Shown: positions 10,748 through 19,897, counted from the stretch's first letter. The stretch: 64,000 nt of DNA from Actinoplanes derwentensis (GCF_900104725.1 NZ_LT629758.1:2108001-2172000), one strand, 5' to 3'. The notes: a model not told the origin generated them from the sequence alone. A program made the numbers and translations.

Positions 10748-11287
10748 ATGCTGGACATACTCGAACACGCGACCGTTCGGACCGATCGGTCAGGCCTCCG
10801 CATGCGGGTGGATTTCACGCACTTCGCCACCGCTTCCACGGCCCGGCTGCACAGCAGCGCGTTCCAGCTCTGCCGGGACTGGCACCTGGCCCAGGACCTC
10901 ACCCAGGCCACCCTGGCGAAACTGTTCCTGAGCTGGGAACGGGCCGTGGACAGCGACAATCTGTCGGCGTACGCGCAGAAGGTCCTGCTCCGGGTCTATC
11001 TCGACCATCGGCGGCGCCGCAGCTCCACTGAGACCGTCCCCGGCGACCTGCGTGAACCCGAGTACTCGATGAGCCCCGAACTGCACCTGACCCTGCAGGA
11101 GGCCCTCGCCAAACTGCCGGTCCGCGACCGGGCGATCGTGATGCTGCGCTACTACGCCGACCACAGTGTGGAACAGGTCGCCCAAGAGCTGGACGTGCCG
11201 ATCACCGTGGTCAAGAGCCAGACCCGGCGCTCCCTGATCAAACTCCGGCACATGCTGCTCAGCGAGCGCCCCACCCTGTTCGCCTGA
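10748..11287 (+). CDS. SigE-family RNA polymerase sigma factor (ECF type)
   Basis: This protein of about 179 residues has a region 2 segment FTHFATASTARLHSSAF with RDWHLAQDLTQATLAKLFLS, which matches the DWHLAEDLVQ signature of the actinobacterial SigE-like group. Region 4 (LPVRDRAIVMLRYYADHSVEQVAQEL and a helix-turn-helix ending KSQTRRSLIKLRHML, partly quoted) completes it. ATG 10802 (MRVDF) is also a credible start. No anti-sigma gene adjoins it, as is usual for this group. It presumably directs transcription of an unlinked regulon. Confidence 0.85.
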   Translation: MLDILEHATVRTDRSGLRMRVDFTHFATASTARLHSSAFQLCRDWHLAQDLTQATLAKLFLSWERAVDSDNLSAYAQKVLLRVYLDHRRRRSSTETVPGDLREPEYSMSPELHLTLQEALAKLPVRDRAIVMLRYYADHSVEQVAQELDVPITVVKSQTRRSLIKLRHMLLSERPTLFA

Positions 11288-11300
11288 CCCTTCCTGTTCC

Positions 11301-11348
11301 GCTTGTCCCTGGCCTCTTGTCGCTGGCTGCTTGTCCCTGGCCTCTTGT
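11301..11348 (+). repeat. perfect 20-bp direct repeat, 28-bp period
   Basis: GCTTGTCCCTGGCCTCTTGT occurs at 11301-11320 and again, unchanged, at 11329-11348, separated by eight bases. It lies between the sigma-factor stop and peptide deformylase, upstream of the deformylase start at 11384. Confidence 0.9.
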
Positions 11349-11383
11349 TCTGCGGCTGAATCCCGGCGGATAGCCTTCGGGGC

Positions 11384-11875
11384 ATGACAGTGAGGCCCAT
11401 CCGCATCTACGGTGACCCGGTTCTGCGCACGCCCGCCGACGAGGTCACCGCCTTCGACGCCGCCCTGCGTGACCTCGTCCGCGACCTGGAGGACACCGTC
11501 CGCGAACCCGGCCGGGCCGGTGTCGCCGCCCCGCAGATCGGCGTCGGTCTGCGCGTGTTCTCCTACAACGTCGGCGGCACCATCGGGCACCTGGTCAACC
11601 CGGTGCTCAGCGATTTCGACGGCGAACAGACCGACGAAGAGGGCTGCCTGTCCCTGCCCGGCCTCGGCTACGACACCACCCGATCGGCTTCGGTCACCGC
11701 CAGCGGCTTCGACCAGCACGGCGAGCCCCTGGTCATCAAGGGCGACGGCTTCCTGGCCCGCGCCCTGCAGCACGAGGTCGACCACCTCAGCGGCCGCCTC
11801 TACATCGACACCCTCACCGGCGACGTCCGCCGCCAGGCCCTGCGCGAGCTCCGCCGTGTCGTCCCCCGCCGCTGA
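11384..11875 (+). CDS. def: peptide deformylase
   Basis: This 163-residue protein removes the N-terminal formyl group from nascent proteins. All three motifs are present: GVAAPQIG at residues 46-53, EGCLSLPG at 86-93 with the metal ligand Cys88, and QHEVDH at 129-134 with His130, His134 and catalytic Glu131. It is the short actinobacterial form, and most such genomes hold several copies. A methyltransferase gene overlaps its 3' end, implying a shared transcript. Confidence 0.95.
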   Translation: MTVRPIRIYGDPVLRTPADEVTAFDAALRDLVRDLEDTVREPGRAGVAAPQIGVGLRVFSYNVGGTIGHLVNPVLSDFDGEQTDEEGCLSLPGLGYDTTRSASVTASGFDQHGEPLVIKGDGFLARALQHEVDHLSGRLYIDTLTGDVRRQALRELRRVVPRR

Positions 11876-12590
11876 CCCTGCCGCTGCCGGTCCGGACGGC
11901 GCCCGCGGCCCGGATACCGGTTCGGCCGCCGCGTCCCTTGTGGGTGGGGCGGCGGACGCCCGTCGCCTCGCCGCCGATTCTCTCGCGGCCGGCGACCCCA
12001 CCGGGTGGTTCGAGACGTTGTACGCCGCATCGCGTGCCGGGAACGCCGTCGTCCCGTGGGACGTGGCCGAACCCAGCGCCCGCCTGCGCGCCCTCGACCT
12101 GCCGCCCGGTGCCGGCCGCCGCGCGCTGATCGTGGGCTGCGGACCCGGGCGCGACGCCGAACACGTGGCCGCCCTCGGCTACACGACGACCGCGTTCGAC
12201 ATCTCGGCCACCGCGATCGACCTGGCCCGCGAACGGCACCCCGGCAGCCCGGTCACCTACACCGTCGCCGACCTGCTCGACCCGCGACCGGACTGGCGGC
12301 ACGCCTTCGACCTGGTCCTGGAGAGCAACAACGTGCAGGCCCTGCCGACCGGGATCCGGGCCGCGGCGATCCCCGCCATCGGTGGTTTCGTCGCCCCCGG
12401 CGGCACCCTGATCGTGCTGGCCGCCGCCACCACCCGCATCGACAGCGACGGCTCCGGCCCGCCGTGGCCGCTGACCCGGGCCGAGATCGACGCGTTCGCC
12501 ATCGGTGGCCTCCGACCGGTCTCCGTCGATCAGGTGAACGCCGCCGGAACCACCCTGCCGACCCGCTGGCAGGCGATCTACCGGCGCTGA
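11856..12590 (+). CDS. class I SAM-dependent methyltransferase (TPMT-like)
   Basis: Up to 244 residues from GTG 11856, which overlaps the deformylase by 20 bases; GTG 11940 would give 216. The segment DPTGWFETLYAASRAG, then VVPWD, then ALIVGCGPGRDAEHVA (SAM motif I), YTTTAFDISATAIDLA and LVLESNNVQAL is the pattern of thiopurine-methyltransferase-like small-molecule methyltransferases. The substrate is unknown. Overlap with def suggests translational coupling rather than functional partnership. Confidence 0.82.
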   Translation: MSSPAADPAAAGPDGARGPDTGSAAASLVGGAADARRLAADSLAAGDPTGWFETLYAASRAGNAVVPWDVAEPSARLRALDLPPGAGRRALIVGCGPGRDAEHVAALGYTTTAFDISATAIDLARERHPGSPVTYTVADLLDPRPDWRHAFDLVLESNNVQALPTGIRAAAIPAIGGFVAPGGTLIVLAAATTRIDSDGSGPPWPLTRAEIDAFAIGGLRPVSVDQVNAAGTTLPTRWQAIYRR

Positions 12591-12636
12591 CCGGTCTCCC
12601 CGAGTGGATCCGAGCTGTGCCCCGGAATCGCCGTGA

Positions 12637-13251
12637 TCAACGGGCCGACCCTGCCGAAGGCAGACTCAGCAGCCGCAGGACAGCGTGGGCGAGCACGTCG
12701 GCGGCTTCGGCGGTCTCGGCGGGTGAGAGCGAGATCGTTCGCCGGAGAACGGCCATGATCGCGCCGAGGGCGACGGTGGCGAGGATGTCGAACTCGAGCG
12801 TTTCCGGGACCGCGCCGCCCGCTGTCATCGCGGCGCGGACATCCGCCCGGATGCTTCGTCCGCGCGGATCGTCGCCGTCATCGAGCAGTGCGAGGCGACG
12901 GGTGAGGATCGCGGCTATCCGTGGTTGCTCGAGAGCCAGCCGGCCGGTCTGGCGCACGTTCTCGATCAGACGAGTAACCGGATCGACGCCGTCGGGCAGG
13001 CGCTCGGCGAGCCAGCGCAGGTAGTCGTCGACGGCCGCGGACGCCGCCGCTTCGAAGAGCTCCTCCTTGGAGGAGAAGTAGTTGTAGAACGAGCCGAATC
13101 CGACATCGGCCAGCTCGGTGATCGCCTGGATGCTGGCGTGCGCATCCGCACCCTCCGCGAGGAGGTGCTGTGCCGCTGCGATGAGAGCCGCACGCGTGCG
13201 TTCCTTGCGGCGGTCCTGCCGGGCAGGAGGCGGTGAGCCGGGGGCTGACAT
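12637..13251 (-). CDS. TetR-family transcriptional regulator
   Basis: This 204-residue protein has an N-terminal helix-turn-helix: RKERTRAALIAAAQHLLAEG, then AIQAITELADVGFGSFYNYF. The C-terminal ligand domain holds no recognisable signature. It is divergent from a TAT-exported amidohydrolase gene, and the 90-bp gap contains an inverted repeat at 13281-13294. It therefore likely represses itself and the amidohydrolase, with a substrate or product of that enzyme as inducer (inference). Confidence 0.9.
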   Translation of the reverse strand: MSAPGSPPPARQDRRKERTRAALIAAAQHLLAEGADAHASIQAITELADVGFGSFYNYFSSKEELFEAAASAAVDDYLRWLAERLPDGVDPVTRLIENVRQTGRLALEQPRIAAILTRRLALLDDGDDPRGRSIRADVRAAMTAGGAVPETLEFDILATVALGAIMAVLRRTISLSPAETAEAADVLAHAVLRLLSLPSAGSAR

Positions 13252-13280
13252 CCTTCGACTCTACCAGTCTCCATCAAAGT

Positions 13281-13294
13281 TGATGATGTCATCA
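13281..13294. promoter_or_regulatory. candidate TetR operator, inverted repeat
   Basis: TGATGATGTCATCA has six-base arms TGATGA/TCATCA around a two-base centre. It lies midway between the divergent TetR and amidohydrolase genes. The assignment is by position and symmetry only. Confidence 0.5.
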
Positions 13295-13341
13295 GTAGTG
13301 GTGATACGGTCAACTCGGCGACTGAGCAGAGGATGAAGTAG

Positions 13342-14919
13342 ATGCCTGAGAACACCGACGACCAGGGCTCCGAACAGGTGAAGTCCACCCGGCGGACCTT
13401 TTTGAAACGCGCGGGATGGGGTGCCGCCCTGGTGGGACTCGGGGTGGCCGCCGACGAGACCATCAGGAGCGCGACAGCACCGGTGGTGCCGCCACGAACC
13501 ACCGTCACCGCAGCGGACGGCGTCCGGATCGACGACGTGACAGTCATCGACCCGGTCGACGGCAGCCGCCGTGCCGGTCAGTCGATCTTCGTGCGCAACG
13601 GGCGCATCGCCGAGGTCGTGCCGACCGCGTCGGCGCCGGTCGAGTCATCCTTGCGTGTCATCGACGGCGCGGGGCGCTTCGCGGTCCCGGGCTACAACGA
13701 CATGCACACCCACCTGCTCCAATCGCCCGACACCGAGCTCGGCTTCGCACTGATGCTGGCCCAGGGCATCACCGGGATCCGCCAGATGGAGGGTTCCGAG
13801 GAGCTTTTGACCAGACGCGCCGAGAACCGGCTCGGGCTGAACGAGACCGCCCCGCGGCTCCTGCACCTACCGGGCGCGCTGCTCTTGCCGTTCAACGCGA
13901 ACAGCGCCGACGACGCCCGAACCGAGATCGCCCGCCAGTGGGATCAGGGTGCCGACTTCATCAAGATGGTCCTGACCGACCGGGACGTCTTCTTCGCCGC
14001 CATCGACGCGGCGCACGAGAAGGGCCTGCGCATCGCGGGTCACCTGCCGCCGCCGGTGCACATCGACGCCGCGGCCGAGAGGGGCCTCGACTCCATCGAG
14101 CACCTCGGGACCGGTTCGAGCGTCTTCCTCACGCTCTCCACCGAAGCCGACGAACTCTGGGCGCAGACCCCGTCCACCCTGCCCTTCCCCACCTGGGCCG
14201 CCGGCATCCCGTTCGCCGGCTGGGCCTTCGACACCTTCCTGAAGAAGAACTTCCTCGGACCGGCCACCAGCACCACGAACGCCGCCCAGCTCGCCCTGCT
14301 GAAACAGGCCTTCGCCACCTACTCCGAAGACCGTGCGGCCGAGCTCGCCGGAACCTTCATCGAGAAACAGACCTGGAACATCCCGACCATGGCCAACATC
14401 AGGAGCAAGTACGTCCTCGACGATCCGGAGTTCCGTGACGACCCCTGGCTCCAGCGACTGCCCGCCGAACAGCAGCAGGAACACCTCGCCGCCGTCGAGT
14501 CGTTCCACTCCACCCCATCGGCCGACCTCGACATCCTCCACGAGTACTACGAACGGACCCTCCAGACCGTGGGCATCTGGGCGAAACAAGGGGCGCCGAT
14601 CATGACGGGAACCGACGGCAACGGTCGCGGGGTCGGCAACAGCTTCGCGATCGAGTTCCGTGAACTGGGGCGCGCAGGCCTCACCCCGCTCCAGATTCTG
14701 CAGGCCACCACCAGTCAGCCGGCGAGCTACCTGCGCCGCACCGACCGGATGGGCCGGATCGCGGCGGGAATGGACGCCGACCTACTCCTTCTCGACACCG
14801 ACCCCCTGGCCTCGATCGAGGGCCTGAGCTCCATCTCCCTCGTCATGCGCGACGGACACGACTACACGTCCGCCGATCTCGAAGCACGCATCCAGCGACT
14901 CATGACGGCAACGGACTGA
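13342..14919 (+). CDS. TAT-exported amidohydrolase-family hydrolase
   Basis: 525 residues. A twin-arginine signal STRRTFLKRAGWGAALVGLG lies at about residues 15-34. The amidohydrolase barrel shows the metal motif HTH within GYNDMHTHLLQ, the catalytic Lys in GADFIKMVLTD, later His in GLRIAGHLPPP and DSIEHLG, and Asp in IMTGTDGNG. The closing VMRDG strand is that of imidazolonepropionase-like enzymes. It should hydrolyse C-N bonds of an external or cell-wall-side substrate. It is controlled, by position, by the divergent TetR gene. Confidence 0.87.
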   Translation: MPENTDDQGSEQVKSTRRTFLKRAGWGAALVGLGVAADETIRSATAPVVPPRTTVTAADGVRIDDVTVIDPVDGSRRAGQSIFVRNGRIAEVVPTASAPVESSLRVIDGAGRFAVPGYNDMHTHLLQSPDTELGFALMLAQGITGIRQMEGSEELLTRRAENRLGLNETAPRLLHLPGALLLPFNANSADDARTEIARQWDQGADFIKMVLTDRDVFFAAIDAAHEKGLRIAGHLPPPVHIDAAAERGLDSIEHLGTGSSVFLTLSTEADELWAQTPSTLPFPTWAAGIPFAGWAFDTFLKKNFLGPATSTTNAAQLALLKQAFATYSEDRAAELAGTFIEKQTWNIPTMANIRSKYVLDDPEFRDDPWLQRLPAEQQQEHLAAVESFHSTPSADLDILHEYYERTLQTVGIWAKQGAPIMTGTDGNGRGVGNSFAIEFRELGRAGLTPLQILQATTSQPASYLRRTDRMGRIAAGMDADLLLLDTDPLASIEGLSSISLVMRDGHDYTSADLEARIQRLMTATD

Positions 14920-14992
14920 CCCTCCGCAGCTCGCCGCCGGCCTGCATCTCGGCCAGACGCCGGTCGATCAGCCGGCCGGCGTCTGGAAAAAA

Positions 14993-15024
14993 TTGCGTGC
15001 CACGCAATCTTGCGTGCCACGCAA
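14993..15024. promoter_or_regulatory. two tandem 15-bp perfect palindromes (TetR operators)
   Basis: TTGCGTGCCACGCAA occurs at 14993-15007 and again at 15010-15024, a 17-bp period. Each has seven-base arms (TTGCGTG/CACGCAA). They sit 20 bp upstream of the next TetR gene, so they should be its autoregulatory operator, bound by two dimers on offset faces. Confidence 0.8.
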
Positions 15025-15043
15025 ATAGTGCTAGCGTGTGGGT

Positions 15044-15664
15044 ATGACGGGGCTCCGGGAGCGCAAGAAGGCCGAGACTCGGGCAGCGCTCGGCTGGGCC
15101 GCCATTCACCTGGCCGCCGAGCGCGGCTACGACAACATCCGCGTCGAAGACATCGCCGAGGCGGCCGGTGTCTCCCCGCGCACCTTCAACAACTACTTCG
15201 CCAGCAAAGCCGAGGCGATCGCCTCCCGCCACCTCGACCGCAGCCTGCGCACCGCCGCCGCCCTGCGCGAGCGCCCCGCCGGCGAGCCGCTCTGGACGGC
15301 GCTCATCGCGGCCGCGTTGGAACAGTTCACCCGCGGCCCCGAGGTCGAGGCGATGCCGTCCCCGGCACACGCCCAATGGGCCGCCGGGGTCCGCACCATG
15401 CTCGCCGAGCCCGCGTTGCAGGGCGAGCGGCTGCGCGCGGTCGCGGTCGCCGAGGCCGAGCTGGCCGCCGCAGTCGCCGAGCGCACCGGCACCGACCTGG
15501 CCACCGACATGTACCCGAAACTGGTCGCCGCCGCCGCCAGCGCCGCGGTGGCCATCGCCATGCAGCACTACCTCGACAGCCCCGACCCACCCACCCCGAT
15601 CGAACACCTCCTCACCGACGCCTTCACCCAGATAGCCGCCGGCCTCCCCGCCCCACCCCGCTGA
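15044..15664 (+). CDS. TetR-family transcriptional regulator
   Basis: This 206-residue protein has the helix-turn-helix segment RKKAETRAALGWAAIHLAAE, then VEDIAEAAGVSPRTFNNYFA, with a C-terminal domain of the type often found next to oxidoreductase genes. ATG 15044 is preferred over GTG 15038. A FAD monooxygenase starts 197 bp downstream on the same strand and is the likely target. The tandem palindromes just upstream suggest strong autoregulation. Confidence 0.9.
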   Translation: MTGLRERKKAETRAALGWAAIHLAAERGYDNIRVEDIAEAAGVSPRTFNNYFASKAEAIASRHLDRSLRTAAALRERPAGEPLWTALIAAALEQFTRGPEVEAMPSPAHAQWAAGVRTMLAEPALQGERLRAVAVAEAELAAAVAERTGTDLATDMYPKLVAAAASAAVAIAMQHYLDSPDPPTPIEHLLTDAFTQIAAGLPAPPR

Positions 15665-15860
15665 GGTCCTCGGTCCGTCCGCTCGCCGGTGATCCCGCCT
15701 CACCCCAGTGTTCAGTCGCCCTGCTGTGGACCTCGTTTCGGTGGTTCGACTGAGGTCCCGCCTTCATCTCTGTCTTCAGCCGCGTCGCGCTTCCGCGGCG
15801 GGCCCGGCCGTGTGCCGCGCCCGCCGCGGCGATGGCGCACGCCCCGAAAGGATCACGATC

Positions 15861-17360
15861 ATGATCGATGTCCTCATCGTCGGTGCCGGTCCAAACGGCC
15901 TGATGCTCGCCTGCGAGCTGGCCCTCGGCGGCGTCCAGCCCGTAGTCCTCGAACGCCACACCGCACCCACCGGCGAGCCCCGTGCCAACGGCCTCGTCGG
16001 CCAGGTCGTCCGCCTGCTCGACCGGCGCGGCCTCTACACGCGGCTCAGCGGTGACGACAACCCGCCGGTTCCGCAGCCGTCCTTCGTGTTCGGCGCGTTC
16101 CCGCTGGACCTCACGATGCTCGCGGACAACCCGCACTACGTGCTCGGCGTGCCACAGGCCCAGTTCGAAGCAGGCCTCGCCGCCCGGGCCGCCGAACTCG
16201 GCGTCGACGTCCGCCGCGGCCACGAGGTCGTCGATCTCCATCAGGGTTCCGACGGGGTCGAGGTCCTTCTCGCCGACGGTACGCGGCTCACCTCCCGTTT
16301 CCTCGTCGGCGCCGACGGCGGCCACAGCGCGGTACGCCGCCTCGCCGGCATCGACTTCCCCGGCGTCACCGACGACCGATCGGTCTCCCGGACCGCCACC
16401 GTGACCGTCCCCGAGTCCTTCCGCGACCCGGAGACCGGCGGCCTACTGGTTCCCGGCTACGGCGTCGTCCCGCCGTTCCAGCACACCCGCACCACACGCG
16501 GCCTGATCGCCTGGGCCCCGTTCCCCGGCCGCCCGGCGATCCTGACCACAACGGAGTGGCCCAGCGCGCCGGTGGGTGACCAGGCCCCGATGAGCCTGGC
16601 GGAACTGCGTGCCAGTGTCGCCCGCGTGCTCGGCGCCGACCTCGTCGTCGGCGCGCCCGACGGCCCCGGCCTGCTGCGACGGCTGAACGGCAGCAACACC
16701 CGGGTCGCCGCCCGCTACCGCGACGGCCGGGTGCTGCTGCTCGGCGACGCCGCGCACGTCCATCCCGCCATGGGCGGGCCCGGCCTGAACCTGGGCCTGC
16801 AGGACGCCGTCAACCTGGGCTGGAAACTCGCCGCCACGGTGCGGGGCTGGGCGCCACAGGGCCTGCTCGACACGTACGAGACCGAACGTCGCCCGGTCGC
16901 CGAACGCGTCGTCATGTCCACCAAGGCACAGGCGGCGCTGATCAGCCCCGGCGACGACATCACCGGCCTGCGGGAACTCTTCGCCGAACTACTGCGCAGA
17001 CCGGAGGTGACCGGCCACATCGCGGCGCTGATGTCCGGCGCGGACGTCCGATACCCCGCTGACCCGGCCGATCCGCTGGCCGGTCACTGTGCTCCCGACG
17101 TGGTCGTGCTCGGTGATCGCGGACCGGTCCGCCTCGCTGAACTGACCCACACCGCCCGGCCGCTGCTGTTGGACTCCACCGGGACCTACACCGAGGTCGC
17201 CGCGCCGTGGCGGGACCGGGTCGACATGGTCACCGGCACACTGCAGGGCACAGCCGCGACCGCGTTGCTCGTACGCCCCGATTGCTTTATCGCCTGGTCC
17301 GCCGGTGATGCCGGGACGCTGCGCGCCGCCCTCACCCACCATTTCGGTCACCCCCGGTGA
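15861..17360 (+). CDS. FAD-dependent aromatic monooxygenase (PheA/TfdB, MhpA-like)
   Basis: 499 residues. The FAD dinucleotide fold begins MIDVLIVGAGPNGLMLACEL. A DG motif (VGADGGHSAVRR) and the GD motif LLGDAAHVHPAMGGPGLNLG follow. The C-terminal thioredoxin-like domain (LGDRGPVRLAELTHTARPLL) is typical of the phenol-hydroxylase or polyketide-hydroxylase group. It uses NAD(P)H and O2 to hydroxylate aromatic rings or rifampicin-like compounds. ATG 15861 has a GAAAGGA-type RBS. It probably belongs to the regulon of the preceding TetR. Confidence 0.9.
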   Translation: MIDVLIVGAGPNGLMLACELALGGVQPVVLERHTAPTGEPRANGLVGQVVRLLDRRGLYTRLSGDDNPPVPQPSFVFGAFPLDLTMLADNPHYVLGVPQAQFEAGLAARAAELGVDVRRGHEVVDLHQGSDGVEVLLADGTRLTSRFLVGADGGHSAVRRLAGIDFPGVTDDRSVSRTATVTVPESFRDPETGGLLVPGYGVVPPFQHTRTTRGLIAWAPFPGRPAILTTTEWPSAPVGDQAPMSLAELRASVARVLGADLVVGAPDGPGLLRRLNGSNTRVAARYRDGRVLLLGDAAHVHPAMGGPGLNLGLQDAVNLGWKLAATVRGWAPQGLLDTYETERRPVAERVVMSTKAQAALISPGDDITGLRELFAELLRRPEVTGHIAALMSGADVRYPADPADPLAGHCAPDVVVLGDRGPVRLAELTHTARPLLLDSTGTYTEVAAPWRDRVDMVTGTLQGTAATALLVRPDCFIAWSAGDAGTLRAALTHHFGHPR

Positions 17361-17407
17361 CGAGCAGGGGCAGCGGCGGCAGCACCGCCGGTGAGATTCT
17401 GGGCGGC

Positions 17408-17986
17408 ATGACCGATCTGGACCCCAAGGCGAACCTTCACCGGTACGTGAAACAGGCGCGTGAGGCGTTGCTCGGGAAGCTCGACGGCCTGGCGGAGTAC
17501 GACGTGCGACGCCCGCTCGTGCCGACCGGCACCAACCTGCTCGGGCTGATCAAACACACCTCCGCGGTGGCCGCCGGATATTTCGGCGAGGTGTTCGACC
17601 GGCCCTTCCCCGAACCGAACCCGGCCCTGGACGAGGGTGTCGAACCGGACGAACACCTGTGGGCCACCGCCGACGAATCCCGTGACGACATCATCGGGCG
17701 GTGGCATCGGGTGTGGGCGCACGCCGACGCGACGATCGACGCGCTCCCCGTCGACGCGCCCGGCTCGGTCCGCTGGTGGGGCGACGTACCGGTGACGTTG
17801 CACCTGATCCTCGTGCACATGCTCGCCGAGCTGTCCCAGCACGCCGGCCACGCCGACATCGTGCGCGAGCTGATCGACGGCCGGGTCGGCTGGCGGAGCC
17901 CCGGCGACAACGTGATCGAGGGCGACGAGGCGTGGTGGGCCACCTACCGCGAGAAGTTGGAATCCACTGCCCGCACATTCACCTGA
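17408..17986 (+). CDS. DinB/DUF664-family protein
   Basis: This 192-residue four-helix protein has the three metal-binding His of the DinB fold: H in LLGLIKHTSAV, H in VTLHLILVHMLAELSQH and the final AGHADIVRE. The segment GDVPVTLHLILVHMLAELSQ is diagnostic. The family includes thiol-dependent (mycothiol) transferases, which fits an actinomycete, but the substrate is unknown. ATG 17408 is chosen because upstream codons read a non-conserved Gly/Ser stretch. Confidence 0.88.
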   Translation: MTDLDPKANLHRYVKQAREALLGKLDGLAEYDVRRPLVPTGTNLLGLIKHTSAVAAGYFGEVFDRPFPEPNPALDEGVEPDEHLWATADESRDDIIGRWHRVWAHADATIDALPVDAPGSVRWWGDVPVTLHLILVHMLAELSQHAGHADIVRELIDGRVGWRSPGDNVIEGDEAWWATYREKLESTARTFT

Positions 17987-18003
17987 AGCCTGAAGACTGC
18001 TGG

Positions 18004-19860
18004 TCAGAGGCGTCGGCAGTAGAGGGCGTCCGGGGTGCGGGAGGAGAACAGGCGGCCGGTCCAGGCGATGCCCGCCGCGTACTCGTCGTCGGCGCACTGG
18101 CCCTTGAGATGGCCACTGGCGAACTCGCCGCCGGGGTTGCCGGACGGGCGGTTGTCGGTGCGGTCGAACCACACGGTGCGGCCGGTTCCGGCCACCGGAG
18201 TGGTCGCGGTGGCGCACAGGGCGCTGGAGACGGCGGCGCCCCGGACGGCGTACCCGATCAGGAAAGCCCCGGAGGGGCACTGGAACTTGGTGTAGCCGGA
18301 GGCCCAGTCGCTGGTCACATGGCGGTCGTCGGTGATCACCTGATGGGTGGTCCAGGTGGCGGCGGTGACCGTGTCCGTGCACAGGCCCCGGTTGCCGGTG
18401 TGACTCATCCCGATCAGGCGCTGGCCGTCGGCGCAGACGGCTTTGCGGGCACCGTTGTCCCAGTCGCCGGCGGCGCGCATCCGGGTCGAGGCGACGAAAT
18501 CGCCGTGGTCGGGGCTGAGCATGGACCGGGACGGGACCGGGGTGACGTACCCGCGCAGTCCGCTCGTGGTCAGTCGCCGCCAGGCGTCGTCGCGCCAGTC
18601 GCCACCGTCGGTGATCCCGGTGCGGGTGCCGGAGCGGTCCCAGAACAGCAGGCCCCAGCCGTTCGTGGTGCGGCGCTCGGCCCAGCCGACGACCGGCCAG
18701 TACGCGAAGTCGGCGTCACTGCTGATCAGGAAGTCGGTGAACGCGGCGAACCAGTCGCGCTGCTTCGAGCCGGCCGGCGCGTTGCCGTCCACCCCGAACT
18801 CGCTGATCCACACCGGGGCGGTGAAGTGCCGGCCGGTCTCGGCGGAGACGAAGAACGCGTCCCGGTTCAGCACCGCGAACAGGTCGGCGCGGCTCAGGTC
18901 CCGGTAGCGCGGGTCGGTGGTCTCGCCGGTGCCGGTGGCACCACTGTGGTTCGGGCCGGTGTAGTCGTAGAAGTGCGCCGCGTAGACCAGCTTCCCCGAG
19001 GTGGTGAGCGTGTGCGACAACGTGCGCACCGGCTTGAGGGTGGGCCGTTCGTGAGCGAACCCGTCTACCGGGATGCCGGTCCAGTTGATCCCCTCCACGA
19101 TGATCAGCAGGTTCGGGTTGGCCTCGCGCAGGATCCGGTCACCGAGGCGCTGGGACGCGGCGAACCAGTCACGGTCGTCGCCCCAGCCCCAGTTCGGGTC
19201 GTCCAGGACGTTGCGGCGCACCTCGTTGTACAGGTCGGCGCCCACCACCCGCGGATTGCCGGCGTACCGGCGGGCCATCGTCAGCCAGGCGTCCTCCCAC
19301 TGCGCGGCGGTCTGCGAGGTGTTCCAGCGTTCGTTGCCGTCGACACCGCAGCACCAGCGGGTCGTGGTGGTGTGATTGTTCAGGATCACCGCCAGCCCGG
19401 CGTCGGTCAGCGCGGTCACCACCTTGTCGTACACCTGCAACGGGGTCAGGCCGCGCCACTGCGGGTTCGCGGCCACCGCCGAGTCGGCCACCGGCCGGGT
19501 GTCGCGGACCAGTTCGCTGGAGAACGGCAGGCGCACACTGTTCAGGCCGATCGCCCGGAACCCGTCGACGATCGCGGCCACCGGCGCCCGGTCCAGGCCG
19601 AGCGGGGTCCGGCCGGCGTTCTCCCCGGCGTGATGCTCGGCGTCGTCGGTGTCACTGCCCGAACCGTTCCAGGTGCCGCTGGCGCCGTGCCAGTTCCCGG
19701 ATCGCAACTTGAACCGGTTCCCGTCGGCGTCGACGATGTACCGGCCGCGGGTGCTCAGGGGCGCGGTCCACCCCGGGTCGTCGGCGGCTTCAGCGGGGAC
19801 CGCCGGCAGGATCAGCGCGGCGATCAGGGCGAGGGCGAGGGTTCGGCGCACGACCGTCAT
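18004..19860 (-). CDS. secreted glycoside hydrolase family 5 (cellulase-like)
   Basis: 618 residues. A Sec signal (VVRRTLALALIAALILPAVP) ends near residue 26. The GH5 barrel has NSVRLPFS, an N-N-H strand (VILNNHTTTT), acid/base Glu213 in DLYNEVR and nucleophile Glu354 in VWISEFG, consistent with endo-beta-glucanase activity. After about residue 410 comes an unusual Cys-containing C-terminal region of some 190 residues with three similar blocks (KAVCADGQRLIGMS, KFQCPSGAFLIGYA, KGQCADDEYAAGIA), possibly a repeat module for substrate binding. No CebR box is seen at its promoter. Confidence 0.85.
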   Translation of the reverse strand: MTVVRRTLALALIAALILPAVPAEAADDPGWTAPLSTRGRYIVDADGNRFKLRSGNWHGASGTWNGSGSDTDDAEHHAGENAGRTPLGLDRAPVAAIVDGFRAIGLNSVRLPFSSELVRDTRPVADSAVAANPQWRGLTPLQVYDKVVTALTDAGLAVILNNHTTTTRWCCGVDGNERWNTSQTAAQWEDAWLTMARRYAGNPRVVGADLYNEVRRNVLDDPNWGWGDDRDWFAASQRLGDRILREANPNLLIIVEGINWTGIPVDGFAHERPTLKPVRTLSHTLTTSGKLVYAAHFYDYTGPNHSGATGTGETTDPRYRDLSRADLFAVLNRDAFFVSAETGRHFTAPVWISEFGVDGNAPAGSKQRDWFAAFTDFLISSDADFAYWPVVGWAERRTTNGWGLLFWDRSGTRTGITDGGDWRDDAWRRLTTSGLRGYVTPVPSRSMLSPDHGDFVASTRMRAAGDWDNGARKAVCADGQRLIGMSHTGNRGLCTDTVTAATWTTHQVITDDRHVTSDWASGYTKFQCPSGAFLIGYAVRGAAVSSALCATATTPVAGTGRTVWFDRTDNRPSGNPGGEFASGHLKGQCADDEYAAGIAWTGRLFSSRTPDALYCRRL

Positions 19861-19897
19861 TCTAAAAACAATCCTTCCCATTTGGTACGGGGATATC

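Noticed and set aside
14900..15703. Minus-strand ORF opposite the TetR gene at 15.0-15.7 kb
   Set aside because: It is Gly/Arg-rich antisense of a clear TetR gene and has no domain.
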